From: Guyanagaster necrorhizus
Taxonomy: Eukaryota; Basidiomycota; Agaricomycetes; Agaricales; Physalacriaceae
Length of the DNA: 24,987 nt
Direction of reading: 5' to 3'
Assembly (NCBI RefSeq): GCF_019112545.1
Contig: NW_025064916.1
Span: 78,569 to 103,555 of the forward strand
Below are positions 1 to 9,006 of this stretch, in pieces (within the stretch, counting starts at the first letter, position 1; every line of letters starts with the position of its first letter). The position numbers were made by a program, and so were the translations under genes. The notes under the pieces were generated by a model, which saw only the letters and a list, made by a program, of their open reading frames with translations, made no database searches and was not told where the DNA came from.

Positions 1-134
1 TTTCCATTGCCTACTTGCATCGGCGTGGTGAGGCTGGATGCATTGCGGGTGGGATTGTACCGTGATACTAGTGCGTGTCGCTGGATTTCTGCCAGCGTTT
101 GGCACGACAGCAGGAGTAGAAGGAAGAAGAACAT
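1..134 (-). CDS. Secreted six-hairpin-glycosidase-like protein, N-terminal part (cut by window edge)
   Basis: An ATG at 134-132 on the minus strand opens 44 codons that run off the left edge without a stop. The product starts with a short secretion signal (MFFFLLLLLSCQTLA, cleavage likely after LA). It continues with RHALVSRYNPTRNASS and then TPMQVGNGN. A basic R-x-A-L-V-S-R-x-N-P opening followed by P-x-Q-V-G-N-G-N is, as far as I recall, how fungal extracellular proteins with a six-hairpin (alpha/alpha) glycosidase fold begin. The catalytic part lies outside the window, so substrate and activity cannot be judged. The gene is divergent from the questin-oxidase-like gene at 684 and shares its promoter region. 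The signal peptide and frame are seen directly; the family name is from memory. Confidence 0.6.
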   Translation of the reverse strand, partial: MFFFLLLLLSCQTLAEIQRHALVSRYNPTRNASSLTTPMQVGNG

Positions 135-340
135 TAGGGTTCTGACTAGGTCTTTCGAAGATTGGGTATTTAATCCTGCATGACCTCTGTCAAAGCTGGA
201 CCGTCATACATGACCTTGTGACAAGAGGCCATCTGCCTAATGGCCGAGAACTCTTCTGCTACCAAGGGCATAGGAGGACATCACGCTGCATCTGGTCTGT
301 TCAGTACCTAGGACTGCGCGTGAATTAACAGAGGCGAGGC

Positions 341-348
341 TGACGTCA
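341..348. promoter_or_regulatory. CRE-type palindrome TGACGTCA (distal copy)
   Basis: A perfect 8-bp TGACGTCA palindrome, the class of site bound by ATF/CREB-type bZIP factors. It lies between the divergent genes starting at 134 (-) and 684 (+), and a second perfect copy lies at 603-610. Confidence 0.45.
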
Positions 349-602
349 TCAACGACCTTTCAATTAATTTGGCGAATCGACTTGGAAGCAGCTGCTTGTC
401 CTCATGATTCTTTGGAGGCGCTCTAATCTCGCAAACCTAACCAATGGCAGCGGTCTCTTACAAATCCAGTGAACATTTGATAGGTGCCGGCGACGCTGAG
501 CTTCCAAGTATACTCTGCTGTGCCATTACAGGCAAGTCCCAGGGCACAAGAATATTGCAGTAATGGCACGTCTGTCCCACGCAAAGGTCAGGTTCAAGGG
601 AG

Positions 603-610
603 TGACGTCA
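603..610. promoter_or_regulatory. CRE-type palindrome TGACGTCA (proximal copy)
   Basis: Second perfect TGACGTCA, 27 bp before the TATA-like element at 637 and about 75 bp before the start codon at 684. Its position fits an upstream activating site for the questin-oxidase-like gene. Confidence 0.5.
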
Positions 611-636
611 CTTATGATCCTTCTCCCGTTCTCCCC

Positions 637-644
637 ATATAATA
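637..644 (+). promoter_or_regulatory. TATA-like element of the questin-oxidase-like gene
   Basis: The sequence atataata lies 40 bp before the chosen ATG at 684. If it acts as a TATA box, the 5' untranslated region is only some 10-20 nt long. ATGs at 674 and 678 are out of frame with the coding sequence. Confidence 0.4.
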
Positions 645-683
645 CACAACGGTCTAACACAATCGTCTTTCAAATGTATGACC

Positions 684-2364
684 ATGTCTACAGCTACTCT
701 GGAGCTTTTCCCTGCACCGTCTCCCTCCCCCTCCAAGCATACCCCAAGCATCCTCCCAGGAGCTGATGCAGATTCTACCGTCGCGTTACAGAATGTCCTT
801 CGAGAGAATCACGAGAAGTGGCATATCTTTTTCAATGACAAAAGATTTCACAAGTAAGTCAAACAGGCGGTAGTTGCCCGGCTGAAGCTTACCTCGAAGG
901 ATAGCCATACCGCTCACCATGTATTGGCCATCTGGGCTCTTGGTGCGAATAAAGAAACCATCGACGCTGCGTATCGCGAGGATGCTACCATCCAGAAACC
1001 CGCCATCCCGTCTCCGAGCCCCATAACTTCTGCAAACTTCACTAGTCACTTGGGAGATGACAAGTATGTTCGATTTTCCAGCTAATGTACTAGGTCTTAT
1101 TTCTACCTCAGATATTTTGACGCGTACATGGATTTCTTTAAGGAGAGGATCCAGGAGAAAGGCACTACCTCGGTATTGGAGGAATTCATTTTCTCGGAAT
1201 CTGCAAATGTTGATTCGACAGCGGACAAGAGCAAACAGCCCGCGTTGCTCAACCGATTGATGAATGGATTAGTACACCCCATGATCCATACAGGGTATGG
1301 GCTCGAGTTCGGCCTGCCTGGAATGGTTGTCGAAGGTTGTATAATTGTCACAACGTCTGTTCTATCTATTCATGATACAGCAAATTAGGTCTCGCCGAAA
1401 CAGCAGTGCACCACGACAAACTTCAGCCTCTTTTCCCTTCTTCGTTTTTCACGTCTTCGCCAGCAATAGATACACTCACAGAAAAAGCTTCATCCGAACT
1501 AGCTCTCGACGAGGCTCCACATTCACATGGCGCGAAGAAAGGAATCCATGCTTTTGACGTTTTGGCGCGGATCCTCAAAGACGACACGATTGAAGTGCCT
1601 TATAGCGATGAAGATCCTTTTGAAAAAACGCTGGAGGCAAACGGAGAGGCTCTGTACCGATACGCAAGCCAATGGACGTTGGACTTGTCCGATCCCAAGG
1701 AAGTACATCGCAAAGTCGAGGAATTGCAGTGGATGAACACCATCATATATGCACTAGGCGGTTCTCAACCTGGGAAAAGGTTTAACAGTGATTTCTTTCT
1801 GTATGTGACATTCTCTGTAGCGTGGGAAGTTACTCATGTTGCTCTCCCTTTCTAAGCATGCATCTTGTCACGTCATCGATATTCTTGCCTTCTTTCGTGG
1901 CCTATCTCACTCCGCCCTCCCAAGTCCTCCTTCTGCGCCACTACATGGCTGTATCCGTCACTTGGTGGGTCTCTCGAGGTCGTCCTGGCTTCGACATACC
2001 AAAGTTCTTCGGGGCGGACACCCCTCTGGCCCCTCCCACATCGCCGGTTGTGAAACCCACAGGTTGGAAACTGACGCCGATGCATAATCCCTGGTTCAAG
2101 ATCATTCAGCAGGCTGTTGTCCATCCAGATGATCACCTGTGCAAAATCCAAAGGGCGTTCGTGCATTACGCCACACTTTACGGGATACGTCCTAGTGGTG
2201 AACCGGAATTTTCGCGGACAGAACTTCCGGGCGCAGAGAAACTCGATGGGACGCTCTTTCTTCGAGCCGCACATTTGACGGCAAAACATTTTGAGTCGCG
2301 TGGGTGGGATAGGCATAGCAGCCTTGAAGATTCATTGTTATGGGATCGGAGCGGATTCTATTAG
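684..2364 (+). CDS. Questin oxidase-like (DUF4243) protein, five exons
   Basis: Exons 684-853, 905-1063, 1112-1335, 1389-1800 and 1857-2364 join in frame to 490 residues. All four introns are GT-AG and 48-56 nt long. The family includes fungal questin oxidase of emodin-derived pathways and the aflatoxin-pathway protein AflY, both linked to Baeyer-Villiger-type opening of anthraquinone rings. Diagnostic segments are LVHPMIHTGYGLEF followed by GMVVEGLAETAVHHD (about residues 162-192), and near residue 320 FNSDFFLMHLVTSSIFLPSF, which is joined across the last intron. The C-terminal third (HNPWFKIIQQAVVHPDDHL and onward) also fits. No signal peptide is seen. No polyketide synthase or other tailoring gene is in view, so an anthraquinone substrate is not implied; many basidiomycetes carry lone members. 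The start at 684 gives the usual short N-terminal leader. Confidence 0.88.
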
Positions 2365-2899
2365 CCTAATATGTGCGGTATTCTAGTATTCTGTTATCCA
2401 GCTGCGGATTTGTAATAATAGTATTTATTACCTCTGAAGGACTAGCCTAGGATTGCTGTTCGACTAGGTCCATTAGATCGAGCGGCATACTTACATTGTT
2501 ACGACTTGTTGGACCATTTGTGTGGGACCGACGTCACGCTTTTCTGAGAGTTGCGAAACGAACTGAGTGGGCATAACAATAATGAACAGTATATTGGGTC
2601 TTTCAAACAAGCAAATGCAAGTAGTACACGGTGTATTATAATTCCAATGTCCAAATTCGAAGAATCGAACTTCGCCAGACGGTAGTCACGTGCTTCTTTC
2701 TTTTTCATAACTTTCGTAACTTTTATTTATTTTTTTCCTCATCGCTGACTCAACGTTGACTTGAATCGTTCCGACTTTTCTATCCTCCGGGGAAGGCGGG
2801 ATTTTATCTTCTGTTTTTTGCACAGTATTACGTGTCAGGGAAAGGACATCCGAGTAGCGATCGCTTAACGAACGACACATGCTGGGGCGCCCCCCCTGC
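2365..2899. other. Intergenic stretch without a supported gene
   Basis: This is AT-rich sequence downstream of the questin-oxidase-like stop. No frame on either strand shows a recognisable domain or a coherent set of splice sites. A T-arm-like hairpin at 2658-2674 was examined and rejected as a tRNA. Confidence 0.6.
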
Positions 2900-2977
2900 C
2901 CTCCTCCAATCAATATATACGAGCAATAACCTTTCAAGAAACGTCAATCATTCCTCCCCTCGTCTCTATCCTTTCCC

Positions 2978-3071
2978 TGGGCAAGGTCCAGATTTGTTTG
3001 GAATGTTGTAACGCCAAGATGGTATCTGTCTTCTTCTCCGGGTGATCAAGACATGCAGAGGACCTTGCCCA
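2978..3071 (+). repeat. Inverted repeat with 12-bp perfect arms
   Basis: Arms tgggcaaggtcc (2978-2989) and ggaccttgccca (3060-3071) are perfect reverse complements separated by 70 nt. A transcript across this stretch could form a 12-bp stem. A CCAAT...atatata block (2907-2920) and a pyrimidine tract (2948-2977), common around fungal transcription starts, lie just upstream, so the stretch may be transcribed on the plus strand. Function is unknown. Confidence 0.4.
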
Positions 3072-3290
3072 ACGCCATACGGGTCGGTATTGTACGTGAT
3101 TTTTGTGGTCCAGCTATTGCTGACACTAGTAATGCAGTAGATGTGTGCGAAGATGCTCAACGGCGATGATGTGCCATGCCTGTATGCCCCGGCCGCAGCC
3201 AAGATAATACTGGAACGGGAACCTGTCAATAAATGGCCCCTCTCACGTTTGAATAATCTTCTGTGGTTCGTCGTATCCCCATTCTTGTGA
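3053..3290 (+). CDS. Weak candidate: small spliced gene, 62 residues
   Basis: An ATG at 3053 followed by a possible intron 3092-3140 (gtacgt...tag, 49 nt, with a gctgac branch-site-like sequence) joins to an exon ending at a TGA at 3288-3290. The product would have 62 residues with no recognised domain. In favour are the intron size, which matches the real introns of this window, and an upstream promoter-like block near 2907-2977. Against it are the short length, no family match and no codon-bias evidence. It may instead be part of a non-coding transcript. Confidence 0.15.
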
Positions 3291-3453
3291 TCTTGGCGTT
3301 ATCCAAGAGACGCGTATCCCTTCAGAGTGTCAGGCGGCGGGCGCGGTCGTGCTGAGCTCGTTCAAGCCGGCATTTTCACGGAAGCAAAATTAACGCTATG
3401 TACGTACTTACCTTTCCCGCTCTTGAGGGCGCCCGTCGCCTCTGTTCGTCGCG

Positions 3454-3815
3454 ATGCCGCAGTTTGCAGTCGAGAGTGAACAAAAAAAATCCCCTTCAGA
3501 TACGGCATCAAATCAAGCTTCCAAAATCGTTATCCCGAATTTCAAACCAACCCCAGATGACCCCGCAATGTTTCAGGCAGGGACTCTTGGAGAAAGAAAA
3601 CAGAAATGTCCTTTCCCCCCCCCCCAGATCTCACGCGACCCAAGCACCTTGGTGCTACCCACTTTTCTTGTATGTCGTTTCTTTCGTCTATCTTGCGCGT
3701 ATTGCTCTTATTTTCTGTTAAGGCAGATCCGCGGGGCTATTATCCGATGCTTTCATCCGGTTGTATATGCGGACCGGGACCGGGGTCGGACCGCTCATGT
3801 TTTTCAAGCTCTTAA
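3454..3815 (+). CDS. Candidate small gene or upstream ORF with intron, before the glycerol dehydrogenase gene
   Basis: An ATG at 3454 opens a frame beginning MPQFAVESEQKK and including KIVIPNFKPTPDDPAMFQAG. A well-formed 53-nt intron is visible at 3669-3721 (gtatgt...ctgttaag). Joining across it gives a product of about 100 residues ending at 3815, only 82 bp before the dehydrogenase ATG at 3898. No family is recognised. An 11-C homopolymer (3615-3625) lies inside the first exon. Two readings are possible: a short independent gene, or an intron-bearing 5' leader of the dehydrogenase mRNA containing an upstream ORF. The intron is more convincing than the protein. Confidence 0.3.
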
Positions 3816-3897
3816 GCATGCCACCTCACAATTAGGTCCAGCTGTCTAAAGTCTTTCTCCCTTACCTTCGCTCTCCACCTCTACCACCGTCTCCTCG

Positions 3898-5345
3898 ATG
3901 TCCCTCCGCTGCCTGAGGTCTACGTCAATATCTGTGTCTCGCCGCGCTTCCTTGAGACGTACCTTCACCTCCACAGTCGCTGCAAGATGTCCTCCTAATA
4001 TGAAGAACGTCGTTACCGAGAAACTCTTCCAGTCGCCGTCCAAGTACATCCAAGGACCATCTGCCATCAAGAATGCCCCTATCTATCTAGGGTCACTAGG
4101 CAAGACGGCTCTGTTGACTGCAGATGATGTCGTGTACAAGATCGGTTCGTTATTTACGGGAATGCTCCATGGACTCTACTCTGATTTTTATTGTACAGCT
4201 GGTGCAGCTCTGACGAGTTCACTGGAGCAGGCAGGCATGAAGGTCGTATACGTTCGCTTCAACGGTGAAGCTTCATCAGCAGAGATCGCACGGGTTCAAG
4301 ACATTGGCGCGCAGAACAAGGTAAAGTGTCTCGCACCACGTGTTCCACCGTGAATACAATCCCTGACAGCGTTCTCAGGTCGAGTATGTAATTGCTCTCG
4401 GTGGCGGGAAAACGATCGATACTGCCAAGGCAGTCGCAGACAAGCTTGGTGTCCCTTCAGCAGTTCTCCCTACGACAGCCTCTACAGACGCGCCGTGTTC
4501 CGCCCTCAGCGTTCTATACACACCCCACGGAGAGTTTGATCGCTACTCTTTCTTCAACAAGAACCCTACCGTCGTTCTAGTGGACACTTCGGTAGTCGCA
4601 AAGGCACCGGCTCGGTTCTTGTCTGCTGGCATTGGCGATGCTCTAGCCACACACGTCGAAGCACGCGAGGTTAGGAACGCGGCCAATTTTGGTGGTGAGT
4701 CGATCTAGTTTCATTTTCTGAATAAACATGGTCGAATTGTCAACAGGTGGTCTTCCTACGCTCCTTGCCGGTGCGATATCTGCAAGATGCGAGGAAATCC
4801 TATTCAAGTACGGAAAACTCGCGTACGAGTCTAACAAAGTCGGTGCTATTACCCCGGCCTTAGAAGCTGTGGTTGAAGCAAACACGCTGCTGTCGGGCTT
4901 GGGTTTCGAAAGCGGGGGATTGGCTGCTGCGCATGCGATTCATAATGGTCTGACTGCCCTAGAGCCTACGCACAAAATGATGCACGGCGAAAAAGGTACG
5001 GACGCGTGAATATTTTATCACATGTGTGTTAGGCTTACATTTCGGTCCTGATTTCCAGTTAATTTTGGAACCGTTTGCCAGCTCATACTTTGCAATGCGT
5101 CCGTGGAGGAGATAGACCGGTATCTGGAGCTCATGACTTCTGTTGACCTTCCTGTTACGTTGGCGCAACTTGGGGTTACGAGCGTCACGGACGAGGAACT
5201 TGGACATGTTGCAGAGCTGGCTTGTGCGCCGAATGAGACGATATGGAACCTGGACTGTGTCATCAACGTCGACGTTGTCTTCAATGCTATCAAGGGCGCC
5301 GAAGCTGCCGGTCGCAGTTTCCTCCTCAAGAAAGGGCTGTTGTAA
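3898..5345 (+). CDS. Glycerol dehydrogenase-like iron-type alcohol dehydrogenase, five exons
   Basis: Exons 3898-4144, 4199-4320, 4379-4694, 4747-4995 and 5059-5345 give 406 residues; introns are 52-63 nt, all GT-AG. The core resembles bacterial glycerol dehydrogenase (GldA, NAD-dependent oxidation of glycerol to dihydroxyacetone). The dinucleotide-binding loop [11 protein letters not shown] lies at 131-141. The three expected metal ligands are D210 (GIGDALATH), H291 (AAAHAIHNG) and H308 (MMHGEK). The domain proper starts near M35. The 34 residues before it are Arg/Ser-rich with no acidic residue until E41, as in a mitochondrial presequence, so import is inferred. Starting at M35 would instead give a cytosolic protein of typical GldA length. 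A pyrimidine-rich leader (3842-3897) precedes the ATG. Confidence 0.9.
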
Positions 5346-5541
5346 GATGATGGACCTGGAAGCAAATTTATCTTGGGTTGACGGGTTTCTATTGTACATC
5401 CGAGTCATACTTCATTTTTAGTCTTTTCAACTGTCTAATTCCCCATGTGCGGAGTATGGAATTTCATCTCAGTTCTGTTAAAGTTACTCCATTCGAGTCA
5501 CAAATCACAAATCAGGGCGCGTAACTCTGCTCTCATCATTC

Positions 5542-6305
5542 ATGGAGAGTCCGTCTCTGATTGGTGACGGTCGAGGTCTATACAAAATCCATATCCTAGG
5601 GAACAGCGGTACGTCAATAGGCGAATATTACCCTTCCTACTCTGATTTTTCCCCAGGTAGCGGCAAGGCAAGCCTGTTTCCTTGCCTTTTGTGATCCTAT
5701 TTAGCTTCAAGTGGAGCAGAGCACCCTCGCAGCACGCCTCTCATTGATCCTCGGGATTCCACATATCTCCCTGGACCAGCTGTTCTGGGAGCCCAATTGG
5801 AAAGCAGCTTCGGAGGATGAGTTTCGCGCAAAGATAAGAGCCGCGATGGAGCAGAGTCCCAATGGGTGGATCATCGACGGGAACTACCAGCGGCACGGAG
5901 CGACGGTAGCCCAGGAGCAGGCGACAGATGTTATATGTTGGTCCACTGCCCAGTTTCAGCGGCGGCCATAGCTGACCAGCTGGCACAGGGCTCGATCCTC
6001 CTCTCATGCTGTACTTTCCCCGAATATTGGTTCGTACGCTCCTCCGTCTCACCGGCGTTCTTCCGCCATGCAGTCCCGGGTGCCCAGAGTCACTGAAGGG
6101 GGTGTTCTTCAACCGGGACAGTATTCTCTTGCGGTGTCTAACTCAGCACAGGGTGAATAGGCAAAGGGGGGAAAGTCGCATGAAGGAGATCGGTGTTGGA
6201 GTTGGAAGCCAACTCGAGAACCGAAAGATGCGTAGACTTGGTGGGTGGGGAAACGATCTCGAAACATGGGTTAAGAGTATCAAGGATATGGTTCAAGAAA
6301 AGTAG
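5542..6305 (+). CDS. FlaR/adenylate-kinase-like P-loop protein with an 11-nt micro-exon
   Basis: Exons 5542-5608, 5657-5667, 5720-5936 and 5989-6305 give 203 residues. The P-loop GNSGSGKST is at residues 20-28, followed by the motif WIIDGNY (76-82) and VIWLDPP (97-103). This order is typical of small nucleotide-kinase-like proteins annotated as FlaR or 'DNA topology modulation' protein; the true substrate is unknown. The second exon is only 11 nt and encodes the end of G23 to K26 of the P-loop. The second intron (5668-5719) starts with GC (AAG|GCAAGC) and is 52 nt long. Without both splices the frame stops soon after or loses the P-loop, so the model is well constrained. The gene lies 196 bp behind the dehydrogenase stop, same strand, and ends 70 bp from the convergent DUF6593 gene. 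Confidence 0.85.
5657..5667 (+). other. 11-nt micro-exon in the Walker A motif
   Basis: The exon GTAGCGGCAAG lies between acceptor ccccag (ending 5656) and donor gcaagc (starting 5668). It brings 67 + 11 nt to exactly 26 codons and completes GNSGSGK. Skipping it would shift the frame. Confidence 0.8.
5668..5719 (+). other. GC-AG intron (52 nt)
   Basis: The donor AAG|GCAAGC matches the usual GC-donor consensus (strong AG before, AAG-like after). The acceptor is gagcag. The length matches the other introns of this gene (48 and 52 nt). The frame after it reads STLAARL, as expected after a P-loop lysine. Confidence 0.8.
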
Positions 6306-6375
6306 ATTAGATTCTTGTATCGTAGTCAGTGACAGTCGCATGCCCAATCCTTATCCTCCTAGTACAACCGCACTA

Positions 6376-7118
6376 TTACGAGCCGTTCTCTTTCTCTTCG
6401 CGGAGTTCCTCGATGTATATGAAGGTAAAGAAGATGATATCTACCATATGCTCTCCTCCAGGACATATTTCCAGATAAGCTGGTCTTGCATCGCCAGGAC
6501 TTAATAGACCACACTTTCTTGTGTGGTACTTGGCGATAAGGGTTTCCGACCCATCGTTGAGGACCAGCTTTGTTTCTGTGTCAGTATCATGTGGGATAAC
6601 ATGATAATATCCACTCACTTGGGGAACACGGAGACCCAGTATCCATTTATACTCTTTGCTATCAGGACCCTTGAATACACGGTGTCTGTCCAAAGTGATG
6701 TCAATGATATGATACTTGGAACATCACCCAAGGCAAGGCACCTTCCATACCAACCCCAGCCCTCCTTCTTCAGGTACGTAGTCGCCTTGACCTCCTTCCC
6801 ATCGTATCGCATCACAGAGGAAGCCAACCGCTTCCACTCAATGCATCCTAGTAGTACAAACCGATCTCTGAAGTCCACTTCTGGTTCCCTGGTCCCATCA
6901 CCGTCCGACTGTGCAGGATTGCGTTCCCGAACGCTGCCGACTTCGTAGCTGGCTGTTTCTTCTACGCGAGACGGCTCGTAATCTGATGGTACGATACGTG
7001 AGATGGTCGTGACCCGCCCGGAGAGCTTGAGCGGAGTCGAGACTTTATAAATGACTTGCCCCGACTCATTAGTGTAGGTACTGTTAAGTACCTCATAGCT
7101 CGTCTGATAGAGGTTCAT
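6376..7118 (-). CDS. DUF6593 protein, three exons
   Basis: On the minus strand, exons 7118-6742, 6685-6619 and 6567-6376 give 211 residues; introns are 56 and 51 nt, GT-AG. Recognisable blocks of this basidiomycete family appear in order: NSTYTNESGQVIYKVSTP near the N-terminus, RVTTISRIVPSD, KKEGWGWYGR followed by RVFKGPDSKEYKWILG across the first intron, LVLNDGSETLIAKYH, and ARPAYLEI ... HMVDIIFFTFIYIE near the C-terminus. No catalytic residues are known for the family and its function is unknown. It has no signal peptide; the hydrophobic stretch near the end is a family feature. Such genes are usually multi-copy in mushroom genomes. Confidence 0.88.
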
Positions 7119-9006
7119 GGACGGGGTATGAAGTCTAAGGATGATGAGGCGGTGTAAAAGTACTGCTCAGCATTCTTTATGGAATTGATGCATTCAGCGT
7201 GATGGTAGTCTCCATGAAGAAAGATGTAAATCAGTATGTAACTAGTAAACTGGGGAAGGGCCGATTTCCATCGACGCAGACCTTGCTTTGTACCGTGATG
7301 GTAAGGCTGCTAGTACGGCAAGTTAAAGTGCAAGCCCCGATTTTGTCCAAAAATTTGGACCCAATACCAAAGCTGATGATACTCAGCCTGTGTATTTCGT
7401 ATGATGGAAACAGTGCGTACAAGGCTTTTACTTATGCACGCATGCCGAGCCGGCCACGTAGTAACCGTAACACATTGATTAACGGTTCGGTTTTAGAGCT
7501 GACGCGGAAACAGAGCTTGGCGTTGGATGTTTAGCGGAAGAATGAGCTTGCCACCATCTGTTACTGAGAATTAGCCCAAATAACTGACTACAAAAATGTG
7601 CTTTCTAGTTCTACTTGTACTCTGATAATAAGAATCTTCAAAGAATCTGATTGCAAAAAGATATTCGCTGGTCATCCTTGGCCGAATGTTTCATTCCCAC
7701 CTGATGATTGGACGGCCTGTCATATGTGAGAGGTGGCGTTGGCAACCTGCATTGGAGGAAAAGAGATCGCGGTATTTCCGTCTGCCGGGATCGCTTGCGT
7801 CGGTGTTCACGAGATACCGGGGGCTGCTCGATGACCAACCGGTAAAACAGAGGACACACCTCGGATCCTTCTCCCGCCCAGGTTTGTTCACAAGACTTGA
7901 TTTGTCGCTACAAACACAGTTCAGCGTGTTCCGAAGGATCTTCAACTAACAAACTCACCTGTTCTGCTCTCACCCAGGGAGTAAAAATAACCTCAACTTG
8001 AACACCGGGCATCCCATTTAACCAAACAAGGACCAAAACACTGCTGTCTTGGGGAGATATTATTTCATCAGCTTAAAGTCCTGCAGAAAACTTGGTAAGA
8101 TACGCAGAGAAAAAGTGACGCCGTACCTCGAGATCGCAGTAATATTGCAGGCAAGGATAGCGGTGAGCACAAGCAGTGTGCATTATGGTTATCAGTTGTC
8201 AGAACAGGACCTATTACAGCGATTAGCGGGACAGTTATGGTGAGAAAGGTGAGAAACATACCTTGCTTTGGGTGGATGCCTATTTATCCTACCCTGGGAG
8301 GAAAGAGAATCGAAAAATACACAGGTCATATAGTGTGCAGTTGTGGAAGGACGCGCTTTCACGAGTCATACGGGGCCTACCCAATGAATGCTACGTTTCG
8401 ATACTATGATGAATGATACAGTGGCAAGAGAACGACATCTATCCATAGAATTGAGAAATCGAGCCTTTGATTATGAATCGACTTGTGGCGTTCATGGCGA
8501 CTAGGTGACTTGGCAGACTGGCTACGAGGTCGCCGAATGTCTCCTGTATAATAGTACACTTGTCAGAGCTCTAAATGTGGCAGCATTGAAGAGATTAGAC
8601 GTACCCCAGCATCTGTACAAAGTACTAACACGTCTCACACACGCGTCACCGTAAAGAGCGGCGAGGAGGAATCTCACTGCTGCGGATTAGCACTGAATAG
8701 AGCACTACGCACTATGCAGTGCTCGGCGAGCGCTACACGTCGTCGTCCTTGTCGAATGATTCATCCGACCGTGCAAAGCGCTGTTGTTGCAAAGGACGGT
8801 GACAAAGCGTGACTTTGCCGTCACCGCTTCTCTCTCATCCATCTTTCATCATCCAGTATCTCCGCCGGTGACGACGACGACGCTACTGTTCTTCTTCTGT
8901 TTCATCTAATTCTCTTTATTCAAGGCCAGTGTAGCATATTGGAACCGATTTTTTTCTCTTCGTCGCTGGGCGCTTCCATTACAAACCCTTCCTTCCTCCA
9001 GATTCC
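7119..9006. other. Long intergenic region, 1.9 kb, between two divergent genes
   Basis: This stretch separates the DUF6593 gene (-) from the RING gene (+) and so holds both promoters. ORFs on either strand (for example 7199-7534 and 8068-8259) show no family resemblance. The right third (8640-9006) looks like the RING-gene promoter: an ACGCGTCAC element at 8641-8649, a hairpin at 8797-8826, and CT-rich sequence near 8830-8930. Confidence 0.55.
8797..8826. promoter_or_regulatory. Imperfect palindrome in the RING-gene promoter
   Basis: Arms CGGTGAC (8797-8803) and GTCACCG (8820-8826) are perfect complements. An inner AAAG/CTTT pair (8804-8807, 8813-8816) and a 3-nt bulge complete the figure. 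It could be a dimeric factor site about 190 bp before the ATG. Confidence 0.3.

Noticed and set aside
2651..2674. tRNA-like T arm and acceptor end on the minus strand (5-bp stem, 7-nt loop TTCGATT)
   Set aside because: No matching 5' acceptor half, D arm or anticodon arm was found within the next 100 nt, so it is a chance hairpin.
3615..3625. C11 homopolymer followed by AG as a splice acceptor
   Set aside because: No donor at a suitable distance gives a coherent frame; treated as a simple tract.
7199..7534. 111-codon plus-strand ORF in the long intergenic gap
   Set aside because: Starts at a non-ATG codon, shows no domain, codon pattern or splice signals, and lies where the DUF6593 promoter is expected.
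8068..8259. Minus-strand ORF starting with a signal-peptide-like MFLTFLTITVPLIAVIGPVL and an upstream ataaata
   Set aside because: The sequence after the hydrophobic start has no family resemblance, no intron restores a longer frame, and the ORF is short.
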